Source: Prorocentrum cordatum | Lineage: Eukaryota; Sar; Dinophyceae; Prorocentrales; Prorocentraceae | Direction: 5' to 3' | NCBI GenBank assembly: GCA_963575745.1 | Contig: CAUYUJ010015029.1 | Location: 268,501 to 332,500 of the forward strand | DNA: 64,000 nucleotides | Part shown: positions 1 through 10,284 of the stretch, in pieces | Layout: every line of letters begins with the position of its first letter | Numbering within the stretch: the first letter of the stretch is position 1 | Program-made: the position numbers and the translations under genes | Notes under the pieces: model-generated | The model's input: only the letters and a program-made list of their open reading frames with translations | What the model was told of the DNA's origin: nothing | Database searches by the model: none

Positions 1-1216
1 TGCCCTGCACTCCCGCGGGCTGGGGGCGGAGCCTCCACGCTACCCCAGTCGCGCCCAGAGCGCATGTGGGTGTGCCCTTGGCACCCGGCTGCTGGGCCGC
101 GCCCGCAGGGGAGGGACCCAGAGACGCCGCAGGCGGCTGCACCGAGGGAGGCGTAGAGTTCCTCGGCAACGCCGATGCGGACTCTGGCAGGGGAGCAGAA
201 ACCGTCAGCGGCCCCTGGCTGGAGGGCTGCCCCGCTCCCTGCGAAGGCCCGAACAGGCTCGAGGCCAGCTCCCGCGGAGGGAGCGCCGGCGACGACGCCG
301 AAGGCGGCAACGCTGCGCCCAGCCAAGCAGACCCCCCCGAAAGGAGGGGGAGACGCGCCCCCTGGGAAAGGCCGCGCCGAGGCGCCCGAGCGCGCCCGCA
401 GCCCGCCGGCTGGCAAGGGGCCCGCGGCGACGGCTACCATGGGCGCCGCTCGCGCCGGCGCAGCGCGGGCCTGAGCAGCCCCAGCGCCCTGGCCGGCGCA
501 GGGAGCGCAGCCCCAGCGGGCGGGCATTCCGCCGCCGCCGCATCCGCTGGAGCAGTCCCCACGCGCGGCCGCTCCCGAGCTCTTCGGGGGAGGGCGGGCG
601 CACCGAAGCCCGCCAAGGCGGCGGCCGCGGCGGCCGAGCGCGGCAGGCAGCGCCGCGCGAGCGTGCCCCCCGGCCGGGCCGGCGCCCCCGCAGCAGCGGC
701 AGCAGCAGCGCACGGGGGCACGCACGCACGAACGGCGCCGCGGGCGGAAGCTCCCACGCTTCTCGCTGGGCCGGCCGCGCCGGGGGCGGCGGCGGCGGCG
801 GCGGAACCGCAGCGCCGAGAGTGCCAGTGGCTCCGAGAGCGACTCCGGCAGCTCCCCAGCGTCGGCGGCGAGGCCTCCGACGGCAGTTCCGCCAGCGGCG
901 GCAACGCCCGGAGCAGCAGGGGCTCCGACAGCAGCTTCGCCTAGGCGACAGCGCCAGGAGATGGTCGGCCGACGGCAGCACGCCGGCGGCGGCAGCGCCT
1001 GGAGCATGCAGGAGCGACGGCTGCAACGCAGGAGGAGGCAGCGCCGGGAGCAGGGCCCGGCGGCGGCGGCGCGGCCGCCGCGGCAGACGGCCGCAGGTCA
1101 GCGCGTCACGCGCGAGGGGCGCGCGGGGCCTGCAGGCGGCGCTACCCGCAGAGGCGGTGGCGGCGACGCTCAGGGCGAGCGGCTAGGGCTTCGTAGCCGA
1201 GAAGGTCGCGGCGGGG
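1..1216. other. GC-rich block, no gene called
   Basis: Extremely GC- and CpG-rich DNA. Both strands carry long overlapping open frames made of Ala, Arg, Gly and Pro, which is expected when AT-rich stop codons are rare. No frame shows a recognisable domain or normal amino-acid composition, so no gene is called. Confidence 0.5.
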
Positions 1217-1816
1217 GTGCGGTGGTCGCCGGCCTCCTCCGACGGGAAAGGCCACTGGCGCTTCTGCATGCTGGACGCTGGCGAGACCCCATCGAGCGCG
1301 AGTACGACGGGCTCGACTGGGCGCGGCTCGAAGGCCAGCCAGACTGGGCTGGCGCGCCGGGCACCCCGGCCCCGGCGACCCCACATGGCGGGTCTGCTGG
1401 GCCGGACTGCCAGGGACAGGCGGAGGGCGCGCGCCCGCGGTCGCCGCAGTCGCGACCCCGCTGCAGGCGCGGGAGCCGGGTGGCCTCTGCAGCTCTGGGC
1501 CGACTTGGCGGCTGAAGAGGCCGCCAGGCTCACCACCCTGCAGGCAGCCGCCGCGCCCGCCGAGGCCGCTCCGGGCGCCGCGACGGCCGCGCGCGTGGCG
1601 GCGCCGTCCCACGCCGCGGAGGCGGCTCAGGCGGTGGCCGCGGCCGCGGCCGGCTAGGCGACCGTCCGGGTCGCCGCGCGCCACCTCGGCGAGCCCGAGG
1701 GCCAGCGCCTGCCCGCGGCTCGCGGCCGGGTGGCGCGGCAGCTGGCGCGCCTGACAGCGCCGCAGCTCCTCGAGCTCGCCGAGGTGCTGGGCGCCGCAGG
1801 CTGGCCGCGCGGGTGA
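1217..1816 (+). pseudogene. Broken coding-like frame in GC-rich DNA
   Basis: One plus-strand frame stays protein-like from 1217 to a TGA at 1814-1816, with a single in-frame TAG at 1655-1657. Before the stop it has an Ala-rich helical stretch (LWADLAAEEAARLTTL). After the stop the same frame continues with LARLTAPQLLELAEVLGAAG and then ends. Continuity across the TAG suggests a decayed coding sequence rather than chance, but no family is recognised. High GC makes open frames cheap here, so confidence is low. It may be a fragment of a transposable-element ORF. Confidence 0.25.
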
Positions 1817-2219
1817 GCGGCGCCAGGCTACGCGGTGCCGCAGCCGGCAGGGGCTGAGGCCTGCTGGCCCGGGCGCGGGCCAGCGCGCCTTCGTTGCCCT
1901 TCCACCATCTCCCTTTCCAGCCCCTCCCGCGCCTTCCACCGTCGTGCTTTCCCTTCGTCTGTCGTTTTCCCCTTTCTTTGCCCCTGGGCTCCTCTTGCGC
2001 TTGTAAAACCGCGCGCGTAGGTATGACAAATATGATTGCGTCGCCACGCTTGTAGGCAAGTGAGTCAACTTGCCTGCGCCATGCATGTTGGTAGGAAAGT
2101 CCTTGTTTGCGCGGACCACCAGTCGGTAATTCCGAAGGCATGTTGTCACTGTGGCGTGTCATTCCGCCAGACTCACCTCCTCTGAACCCTTGCGTTCCAC
2201 CTTGGGGAACACGATGTGA

Positions 2220-3060
2220 CGTGGAGGCCGTTCAGGTGTGAAAAAGGAGTAGAAACATTACATATCCTCATTATATTTGCTCTCTATTCTCTCTCCGCTC
2301 CTCCTCAGTTTCCTTCCCCCCTCATCCTCCTTCTCCTCCTCCTCCTCATCGTCATCCTCGTCCTCTTTCCTTCCCTCTTTACTTACCAATGTAAAAGCTA
2401 CTCGCCTCTCTACCTAGGTCAATCCCAAGTGGGGCCGATTGCCTCATGTACGCTGGTTGTCAATCACGAAAGCACAGGGCTTCGAAACCAGTGCTCTTTC
2501 ATATGAGTATGTTCAGTCGTAGCGTTGCCGCTTTTCAAGCTTATGCTCCCGCTGCAGCGTTGGCCTCACAAGAGGATCGGCACTTTGCTCCCGTCGTTCA
2601 GGCTGGCGCAATCGCCACAGCGCGGGCCTTATTTTTGGGTCGGGGTCCTTCCTCGTCGGCTGCCCTAGATCGCAGTCCGCGTTCCCCTGGTCGTCCAGCT
2701 CTTCCCGCTCCTCCTACTCCTTCTCCGCTTGTTGCGGCTATTCCTCCTCCTCCTCCTCCTCATCCTCCTGCTCATCCTCAACCTCCTCCTCCTCTTACCC
2801 CATCATCCCTCCTCGTCGTCCTGCTCATCCTACTGTTTACCCTCCTGTTCATCCGCCACCTCCTCTTCCACCTCCTCCAAAGTACACAGATCTCCTTTCT
2901 GCTTGCGCATGACGCGGTGACGTCATCTGGGGGCTTCAAGGTCTGCTATGACCCTCGCTAGCAGATAAGGAAAACGTCAGCACAGTGATAATGGATGGTT
3001 GGGGGGAGTAGGATGTCGGATCTTCCTCCTCCTCCTCTTCCCCCTGCTCTCTCCTCCTCC
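2220..3060 (+). repeat. Dispersed repeat family 1, copy A
   Basis: A pyrimidine-rich segment (many CCT/CTC runs) sharing blocks with copies B (5110-5790) and C (6340-7090, inverted). Shared landmarks are CCCGCTGCAGCGTTGGCCTCA-like at about 2550, a GCGCGGGCC...GGTCCTTCCTCGTCG block at about 2625-2660, and a terminal block with GCAGATAAGG...TAGGATGTCGGAT at about 2960-3020. No coding frame shows protein-like composition. Confidence 0.55.
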
Positions 3061-3063
3061 TGC

Positions 3064-3123
3064 TCTCTCCTCCTCCTCCTCCTCCTCCTCCTCCTCCTCC
3101 TCCTCCTCCTCCTCCTCCTCCTC
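3064..3123 (+). repeat. (CTC)n microsatellite
   Basis: About 20 uninterrupted CTC trinucleotides. Confidence 0.95.
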
Positions 3124-3241
3124 CATCCTCCCTCCTCCGTGACCTCATGGCCAGCTCGGCTCGAGCATTCCGCTCGACTCGCCGAGCCCGCGCCACGGGG
3201 CCCCTCGCCCTGCCTCCGCCTCCCCCTCCCCCAGCGTCGTG

Positions 3242-3967
3242 ATGGAGGCACCTGCGGCGGCGGCGCCGCGTCGGCGGCCCAACCGCACGGCGGCCGGGAG
3301 ACGCGCCCAGTACCGCCGGGCGGACGCCCGCGCTGCTGCGCGCCTCCTCGGCGCCTTCGCGGAAGTCGCCAGCCACCGTGGCTCGGCAATCTCCCGCTTT
3401 GGTGCGGCCATGGCCAAGGCACTGGAGGCTTTGCGCGAGCCCGCGTCTGGCGGCGGCGGCGAGGCTGGCGGCTGCGGCGGAGCGCCGCCGACAGCTGGAG
3501 AGCCCTCCACGGCCGTGGCAGAGGCCGCAATGCAAGCCGAGGCGGAGACGGACGAGCCGATGGATGGCAACGTGCTCGGCGAGATTCGCGAAGCTCGAGG
3601 CGCCCTTCGTAGCCCTGCGGAAGGCCAAGCCACGCCCACTGGCGGGGAGGATGCTTGTCGGAAGCGCGGAGAGGGCACCGCTGCCGTGCCGCTGGACGGG
3701 CCAGCTGCTGGCGCCGAGGGCGCGGCCCCAGGGCCCCTACGGGGGATGACTGCCCAACCGCTGGCCGCTGCGGCGAGCTGGGCAGGCAGCGCGGAGCGCG
3801 AGCGGCTCCTCGGCGACATGGAGGTGTTACGAGGACCGAGGCGGGCCGCGGTGCAGACGGGGCCAAAAATTGACTGGGGCGCAGTGGCAGAGTCCGTGCA
3901 GCCGACGCCCACGGGGACTGCAACGGGGAGCATCCCTCCTACGGGCGAGAATTGCCCGCAGCAGTGA
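3242..3967 (+). CDS. GC-rich ORF, unknown, possibly transposon-derived
   Basis: A 241-residue frame opening at ATG 3242, just after the CTC microsatellite, and ending at TGA 3965-3967. Compared with neighbouring GC-rich frames it has more protein-like composition. There is an Arg/Ala helical N-terminal third (RADARAAARLLGAFAEV), a Gly-rich linker near residues 75-90, an acidic stretch (AEAETDEPMDGNVLGEIREA) near residues 100-120, and a C-terminal PKIDWGAVAESV. No family is recognised. A coding-like zinc-ribbon fragment follows in another frame (to 4286), so the two may be parts of one element with a frameshift or an intron between them. It may be the accessory ORF of a retroelement. I cannot exclude a chance frame. 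Confidence 0.35.
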   Translation: MEAPAAAAPRRRPNRTAAGRRAQYRRADARAAARLLGAFAEVASHRGSAISRFGAAMAKALEALREPASGGGGEAGGCGGAPPTAGEPSTAVAEAAMQAEAETDEPMDGNVLGEIREARGALRSPAEGQATPTGGEDACRKRGEGTAAVPLDGPAAGAEGAAPGPLRGMTAQPLAAAASWAGSAERERLLGDMEVLRGPRRAAVQTGPKIDWGAVAESVQPTPTGTATGSIPPTGENCPQQ

Positions 3968-4010
3968 AGATCGTGTGGCTGGAGGCCGTGTGCTGGTCGG
4001 CAAATGGTGC

Positions 4011-4286
4011 ATATGTTATGAAGTTTCGGCTACCACCTCTCCTTCGCGGTCGGCCTCAACGTGGTCCTGTACTCGGGTTCCTGTACGTTCGATGAGGCTC
4101 CAGAGGGCCCATAATCTTGTGTTTTGTCAGGCTTGTGGTTCCTATGCTCATGTTTCTATGCGTGAGCTGTCGAAACCATGTTCTCATAAGCTTGACCCCC
4201 ATCGCCGAGAATGTGTGTCTCGTATTGATGATGGGTTGTGGCCGAAAGCTCTCAGTAAAGCTGAGAAGCTCACTCGTGGCCAGTAA
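4011..4286 (+). pseudogene. Zinc-ribbon-like C-terminal fragment
   Basis: A plus-strand frame, part of an open stretch starting near 3870 and ending at TAA 4284-4286. From about 4090 it reads like real protein: HNLVFCQACGSYAH, then LSKPCSHKLDPHRREC, then a basic tail ending KAEKLTRGQ. The CxxC pair followed by a Cys-x-His and a further Cys suggests a small zinc-binding module at the end of a protein. I recall similar modules near the ends of dinoflagellate mobile-element proteins, but cannot check. It lies in a different frame from the ORF ending at 3967, so a frameshift or a short intron separates them. No upstream start of its own is convincing. Confidence 0.4.
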
Positions 4287-4429
4287 TTCCTGAACCACTA
4301 CGTGGGATAGCCTGTTCCTGTTCCTGTTCCCTCCTCCGTGACCTCCCTTCTGCTCATCCTCTCCGCCTCACCCCTTCCCCGCCAGGTATAGCTGCCTACC
4401 CGTGCCAGAACACCTATGCGACTCTAGTG

Positions 4430-4800
4430 GAGGTTTTGGGTGCACTAGCCTATCCGCACCTGGAAGCCTCCCACGTGAAGATGGTGTTGGGTGCACTGCC
4501 TCGTCCGCGCTTGGAGACTTCCTGTCCTGACCAATCACCCAGAAACGCAGCGTCCAACAATATAGATGCTGAGTGCGCAGGCAGATCCGCGCACGGACTC
4601 TTCTGCTCAAGGGATGTCTTCTTGTGCCCTCGCCTGTCCGCGCCTGGAGGCCTGACGCACGACGACACTCTGCATGGGCCGGCCTGTCCGCGCAGGGAGG
4701 CTCTCCGCCCTGAAGTGCTTGGATCAACCGGCATCTCCGCGCCCAGAGGCCTCAGACTTTCTGGGATGGCGGCCTCTCCGCGGGGGGATCGCCTCTGGTC
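4430..4800 (+). repeat. Degenerate ~50-bp tandem repeat
   Basis: A TCCGCGCCTGGAGGCCT-like core recurs near 4450, 4502, 4584, 4635, 4682, 4732 and 4772, mostly 47-52 bp apart with one 82-bp gap. The stretch from 4800 to 5100 shows nothing recognisable. Confidence 0.55.
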
Positions 4801-5109
4801 AGCAGCCACCTCGAGCGGTCTCGGAGGCACACGTGGACCGTCTTGGAGGCCATCTTCGGAACAGCAAGTGACGGACGCGGTCCTGCGCGGCCCAGCGCAG
4901 CGGGCCAAAGGGCCTGTGGGGACCTCTTGTCAGGAGGGACCCCCATAAAGTCCGACACATGTGGCTTACCCAGGACCCCGTGACCGAGAGGGGGACTTCC
5001 GGGCTAGGACCTGTGACGGCGGCCCGGTCTGTGGAGATTTTACAGCGATGCGCGCATTTGCGCAGCACGTGCTTGCGGCATCGCTATGCTTGCAGATCAG
5101 GGAGGATCA

Positions 5110-5790
5110 TTATCATGATCCTCTTCCTCTTCCCACTCCCCCTCCCCCTCCTCCTCCTCCTGCTCCTCCTCCTCCTCCTCCTCTACATTCCTTCCTTCTC
5201 CTCCTCTTCCTAGTGATCACCACTTTCCGCTTCGATCTCCTCCAGCTCCTCCTGCCTCTCCTTGTGCTTCGCACTTGCTCGATACGCTCACCCGATATGC
5301 GTACTGCTCTCCCTCCTCCCCCGAGATCATGTTGCGAGCATTAACGCCCCCTCCGCGCATTGTTTCTCACACCCGCTGCAGCGTTGGCCTCAGTTTCGGA
5401 GCGACGTTTTGTCCCCGCCGTTCAGAATGGCGCCCGCGCCCTGGCGCGGGCCAGAATTCTGGATCCAGGTCCTTCATCGTCGTTGTCGCCCCGCTCCTTC
5501 CCCCCGGCCGACCCCTTCCCCTGCTCCTCCTGCTCCTCCTGCTCCTCGTACTCCTGCTCCTGCGGCTGCTGTTCCTCCACGTGATCCGCCTTCCTCATCC
5601 TCATCATGTTCCTCATGCTCTTCCTGTGCTCATCCGCCACCCCCTTCTCTTTCGAGTGCGATTGACACGATGTCCTCTTGAGGGTTCCAGGTAGGATATG
5701 GCACCCGTTGGCGGATAAAGAAGAATCAGAGCAATGGTAAGGGATGGGTGGAAGGGGCAGGATGTCAGATATGAGCTTGCCCTCTCCTCC
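5110..5790 (+). repeat. Dispersed repeat family 1, copy B
   Basis: Same family as copy A, with the CCCGCTGCAGCGTTGGCCTCA block near 5370. The terminal block at about 5670-5775 carries GCGGATAAAGAA, ATGGTAAGGGATGGG and AGGATGTCAGATATGA. Copy C lies inverted downstream with a ~550-bp spacer (5790-6340). The spacer is GC-rich and holds no recognised gene. Confidence 0.6.
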
Positions 5791-6446
5791 TCTTTCCTCC
5801 CTTGCTCCCCTCTCCGATATCGTCCCACCTCCGCTCCCTCTTCCTCCCACAAAACTCCCTCCTCGCTCTTCGAGCCGAGCCTCCCGTCTCCCTCCCCGAA
5901 CCTCGCTCCCAGCCTACGCGCCACACTCCAACAGGCTGGCTTGCGCGCCCGCGCGTCGTCTGAGGCTGGCGGCCCTGCTGCGCCGAGGTAGGGCGCCGAG
6001 TCAACGAAGGCGACGAACCGAACGCAGCGCTGACTAAAATGAGAGGGCGCGCCCGCGCTTGCGCGCGCACGCGTCGACCACGCCGACCGAAGCGCAGATG
6101 CACTGGTCGACCCGTGCCCGGAGGAGCGGGGTCGGCACTGGAAAAGCTTCTGCGCAAAACCGGTGCGGCGGCGGCTGGTGCGTCGTCTGGTCCAGGGAGG
6201 AGGGAGACATGAAAGGGTGGAGGGAGGGAGGGAGGGGGGTGGAGTAAGAAGCGTGAGGACGTTGCAGGGAAAGGGAGGCGGTGAGGGGGGGGTGGGAGGA
6301 GAAAGGAAGGACGAGAGGGGAGGGGATACAAGCTAGGTGCGCTCGCGTCATATCTGACGTCCTACCCCTCCCTCCCATCCCTTACCATGGCGCTCATTTT
6401 CTCTATCCGCGGACGCGTGTCGTAGCGGACCTGTGGCTCCGCGCGC

Positions 6447-6610
6447 GCGTGCGTAGTGGGTGGTGGTGCGCGTGCGTGCGTGCGTGCGTGTGCGTGCGTG
6501 TGTGCGTGGTGGTGGTGGTGGTGTGGTGGTTGTGGTGGTGGTGGTGGTGGTGGTGGTGGTGGTGTGTGGTGTGTGTGTGTGTGTGTGTGTGCGTGTGTGC
6601 GCGTGTGCTG
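6447..6610 (+). repeat. GT / GGT microsatellite
   Basis: Runs of GCGT, GGT and GT units inside repeat copy C. Confidence 0.9.
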
Positions 6611-6623
6611 TGGCATGGCACGG

Positions 6624-6815
6624 GAAATGACGCCAGCGCTGCAGCGGGAGCACGAGTCGAAACGAGCGGAAGCGCGGAAATGAGGCCAGCGCTGCAGCGG
6701 GAGCACGATTCGGAACGAGCGGAAGCACGGAAATGAGGCCAGCGCTGCAGCGGGAGCACGATTCGGAACGAGCGGGGCCCGAAAATGAGGCCGGCGCCTC
6801 AGCGAGAGCAGCATT
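6624..6815 (+). repeat. 53-bp tandem repeat, about 3.7 copies
   Basis: Units beginning GAAATGA-GCCAGCGCTGCAG start at 6624, 6677 and 6730 (exact 53-bp steps), with a diverged fourth at 6781. The unit contains the CTGCAGCG core of repeat family 1, so this looks like local amplification of part of copy C. Confidence 0.85.
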
Positions 6816-7340
6816 TTGAAAAAACATGCAGGCGAAAACCCAACTCCCGGGAATCCTGTGTGTAAAAAAGCAGGACGCGGGGGGGGCGAACACTCCCAGC
6901 ACGTCATCAGGGGAAGAGGGAGAGTAGTATTCATATTGAGTAATTGTAAAGGACGGGGGGGGGGGACGAAGAACGAATACGTGAAGAGGCACGAGAGGAG
7001 AGTGGGGAAGAAATGAGGAAGAGGCGGAGGGGGAGGAGGAGGAGGAGGAGGAGGAGGAGAAGGATGGGGAGAAGAATTAGCAGGAGGAAGAGGAGGGAGG
7101 AGGGAAGATCGTCCCGGTGGGAGGAGTCTCCCGCGACGCAAAACTAGAAAAGCACGCGCAGCTCAACAGGAGTCCTTTGTCACCGCCCTGCTCGACATCG
7201 GGCTTGCCCCCCATGCCTCCTGCGAGGACGGCACCCGCACACCGCCATGCCTGGCCAGCGCCATGCTGGACCCGGGCACAGTGAGTCCGCCCTCCTGGCC
7301 GAAGCCAAGGGGGGGTGTTCCACACACAGCTGGGCTCGAA

Positions 7341-8397
7341 CTAAACAGTGCTTTTCCGTTTCGGTTTTGTCTTCGTTTTCCCTCGTTCTGTCTTCGTTCC
7401 GCCCTTGCTGCGACTCGAAGCCAGAACGAAAACAGTCCCCCTAACTCGCCAGAACACCGCTTGGCTCGAAACCCTGCCGCGCAGCACCCCTGGGGCCCAG
7501 GCCTGGCCAGGCGTGGCTTGGTGGTGCGCAGGCGGCCTTTGCATGCCTCTGCGGGTGTCCTGCGAGGTGGTGCCGTCGCCTCCCGGGAAGAACGCGAGGC
7601 GGTCGCGCGTGCGCGGGGTGCCGGCCATGGTGCTGCCCGCCGAGGGCGAGCCAACCTTCGGGAGCCGTCCGGTCCTCTTGGACGCCAAGGAGGGACCCAT
7701 GTCCTGCCCGCTGTCCACGAAGCCCTTCTGGAGGCCGTGCCAGGCGCCGTACAGCTCCTTCACAGAGTGCTCCGTCTTGGTCACGCGGTCCGTCGCGAAG
7801 CCTAGCTCGCCCTTGAAACCGTTCAGGCCCCTGTTCATTACCTCCAGCTGCTTGGCCATGGAGGCCATGCTGTCATTGGTCGTATCCAGACACCGCTGCA
7901 CGCGCGCGACCTCTTGAGCTTCCTTGCGGCTTTCCGACACCAGCTGGCCCTGCTTCTCGACCGCCTTGTCCACGACATCGGAGAGCGCCTCGTGCTTTCC
8001 CTCGAGCGCCCTCAGCTGCCCCGTTGTGCTGCTGAGCTCGGCGGCCGCCCTGTCGATCCTGCTGTGGAGGTTGTTGGCGAAGCTGGCGTTCTGGCCGAGG
8101 TTGTCCTGGGTCACCGCCACGGCCTGGCTGGTCTGCTTCAGGGCACGCTGCGCGGCGTCCAGCTCCACGCTCATCTTCGCATGGGCGGCGTGGAGGCTAT
8201 CGACGCACTCCGTGAGATTCTGCTGGCCCCTCTGGACCCCGTGAATGGAAGCGTCATGCGACTCGGCGGTCTGCTTCAGGAACGCTGCGTCCTTCTTGAG
8301 GCCGTCTACCACGGGCTGCAGCTTGTTCCACTGGGCATTGAATGCCTCCAGCCGGCGCTCAAACTCCTTCTCGCGCATGATCATCCGCCACCGTGGC
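7341..8397 (-). CDS. Coiled-coil protein, downstream exon
   Basis: Minus-strand frame read from about 8397 down to a stop at 7341. It encodes a long coiled coil (FERRLEAFNAQWNKLQPVV, later SRIDRAAAELSSTTGQLRAL and MASMAKQLEVMNRGLNGF), then a basic Ser/Pro-rich disordered region (about TGRLPKVGSPSAGSTM). Past about 7560 the residues become basic and low-complexity, so the true 3' end or a further donor may lie before 7341. An AG at 8398-8399 gives an exon start in phase with the donor proposed for the upstream exon (9140-9141), implying a 744-bp intron. Function is unknown: coiled coils of this kind occur in cytoskeletal, basal-body or scaffold proteins. Composition and heptad pattern make this the strongest host-gene candidate in the window. 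Confidence 0.6.
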
Positions 8398-9141
8398 CTT
8401 GAGGCACGAGTTGGAGCGTCCACAGGTCCTTGGCATAGTCCCTTCAGTTTCAAATCTCAATCTTGAGGCTTCTTTCAGGGGCCTTGACCGAAAATCGCTA
8501 AATCGTCCGTGGCGCGTCGCGGAGCCCCTGGGGCCCGTCGCGTGCCTGGGCGTCTTGTCGCATGACTTTTTCCGGCCCAAGAAGGCCCCAAGACGGACCA
8601 AGAGGGCCGCAAGAGGCACCCAAGACGGTCCCAGAGGGCTTCGAATGGCCGCTCGAGCGGTCCAGGACGCACAAGAGAGCCCCAAGACGGCCCAAGAGAC
8701 GTCCCAAGAAGGTCTCGAGACGCCAAAAGCATTGATCCCCAGTGGGTTTTCCAATATTTTGGGGGTCCTCGACTTGTCGAGCTTCCATCGCTCCAAGACG
8801 GCCCAAGGTGCCCCCAAGGACCGCCCCAAGCGGGCCCCCAGACGGCCCAAGAGGGCTCCAAGATGGCCCCAGAGGCGCCCAGGACGGCTCCAGAGGACCC
8901 AAAGGCGGTCTCAAGAAGGGCCCCCAAAAGGGCAAGAGGCCCCCAGGAGGCCCGAAGGAGGCGCCAAGAGGCCCCCAAGAGGCCCCAAGAGACCCCCACG
9001 AGGCCCTCAAGGCGCTCCAAGGCGCCCCAAAACGGCTCCCAAAAGGCTTCCAAACGGCCCCCCGTGACATCCCAACGAGCATTTTAGAGGAATGCGACCC
9101 ACAACTCAGGCACTGTGGCGGAATGGGCCGAAGGCCACTAC
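8398..9141 (-). other. Putative intron filled with 21-bp minisatellite
   Basis: Stretch between the two coiled-coil exons. On the minus strand it begins GTAGTG (donor at 9141-9140) and ends CTCAAG (acceptor AG at 8399-8398). Joining there keeps the frame (phase 2). About 500 bp of it (8570-9070) is the CCAAGA-GGCC minisatellite also found at 55.5 and 57.1 kb. Confidence 0.45.
8570..9070 (+). repeat. CAAGA(N)GGCC minisatellite, copy 1
   Basis: Degenerate tandem units of about 10-11 bp (pairs of ~21 bp) such as CAAGACGGCC and CAAGAGGGC. Same family and same orientation as 55500-56110 and 57065-57260. Confidence 0.75.
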
Positions 9142-9758
9142 ATATCCCTTTGCGTCTGCTGGGCCGCCCCGAGGGAGCTGTTGGTGCTGTGGAGCTCCTG
9201 CCGCGTGTCGTGCAGCAGCCGCGACTCCACCACGACTTCGCCGTACAGCTTCTCGGCCGCGCTCTCGGACTTCTCCTGCTTTACCTTCAGGTCCGCGATC
9301 TCCTCGGTCAGAGAGTCCAAGCGGGTCTTCACAACGCCGTCGCTGATTCCAGCGAGTCGGTTGTACTCCGTGTGCAGCGCCTGCAGCTGCGTCCTGAGGT
9401 CGTCGCAGGAACGGCGCAGCGCCGGCGTCTCCGAGGACACGCTGCGCACCTGTGTCTCCACGCGCTCCGTGTGCTCGCTGGCGACCTGGACACCCCGCTG
9501 CAGGTGGTCCATGCGCTCGGCGCACCTTTGGACATCTGCGCCGAGGGCCTCGACGCGCCGATCTGTCAATCGCAGGTTCTCGACCGTGGCCGTCAAAGTG
9601 GTTTTCGTGGCGTCCAGCTCCTGAAAGTTGCCAGTGATCCTGTCGTCGGCAGCTTCAACGAGGTCCTCGAGAGCGTCGATCCGCTTATCGTTGGACTCTA
9701 CGTGGTCTAGGAACGGCTGCATCATAATCTTGATCTGATTCCTTATGAACGAGCTCAT
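9142..9758 (-). CDS. Coiled-coil protein, upstream exon
   Basis: Minus-strand frame opening at ATG 9758. An AG at 9769-9768, nine bases before it, is preceded by a pyrimidine-rich run and fits a cis- or trans-splice acceptor, so this ATG is preferred over one at 9779. The product starts MSSFIRNQIKIMMQPFLDHV, then forms near-continuous heptads (NDKRIDALEDLVEAADDRI, RLTDRRVEALGADVQRC, LRTQLQALHTEYNRLAG). The frame closes at TAG 9140-9138, but a GT at 9141-9140 gives a donor in phase with the exon at 8397. Together the two exons would encode about 550 residues of mostly coiled coil. No catalytic domain or membrane segment is visible. The family is not identified. Confidence 0.6.
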
Positions 9759-9799
9759 TGACGCCGCCTGGATGATCAAGGTGAGAGGAAGCAGGAGGA

Positions 9800-10050
9800 T
9801 TTGCTCTACTTAGGGCGCGATGCGAGAGTGGAAAACGAGGGTAATTGACTTCACGCAGGGCGCGTGACCAAGGAAGATGACACTGCCAAAGAGGAAGCGG
9901 ATGAATGAGGAGAAGGACTGACTCTGCTCAGGGCGCGTGGCGGAGGACGAGGAGGGCCCGCTTAACCTCGGGCGCGTGCCAACAAATGAGGACGAGGATG
10001 AGGATGAGGTGGTGGAGAACTGACTTCACGAAGGGCACGCGGGCAAAAGA
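9800..10050 (+). repeat. Degenerate repeat with GGGCGCGTG cores
   Basis: The motif AGGGCGCGTG or a close variant recurs near 9812, 9859, 9931, 9967 and 10033, often preceded by TGACTTCACG. It lies just upstream of the putative 5' end of the coiled-coil gene. It could be regulatory or simply a degenerate tandem repeat. Confidence 0.45.
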
Positions 10051-10284
10051 GGAGCGGAGAGGAGGACGAGAGAGGAGGAAGGAGGATGATGAGGGCGAGG
10101 GGAACTGCGGGCTTGCGCTCTGGCACGTGTGCGCCGCGGGGACTTCCCCTAACGGGCTCTGGGGACGCGCGCCCCAGCTCCTTGGCACCTGCAGCAGGCA
10201 CAACAAGAACGGGGACGGCACCCGGCAGCAAACCCAGACCGACAGCGGTCCCCCTTGGATGGACGCTTCTGGCCAAAAGCTGAC

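Larger units (their letters stand above)
6340..7090 (-). repeat. Dispersed repeat family 1, copy C (inverted)
   Basis: The reverse complement of this stretch starts with the same internal blocks as copy B (ATATGAATACTACTCTCCCTC near 6930, CCCGCTGCAGCG repeats) and ends with ATGGTAAGGGATGGG and ACGTCAGATATGAC near 6345-6390. Together B and C form a large diverged inverted repeat. Copy C also carries a GT/GGT microsatellite and a 53-bp tandem array. Confidence 0.6.

Noticed and set aside
66-1026. Long overlapping frames on both strands (292 and 273 residues)
   Set aside because: Ala/Arg/Gly/Pro-only composition explained by very high GC. No domain.
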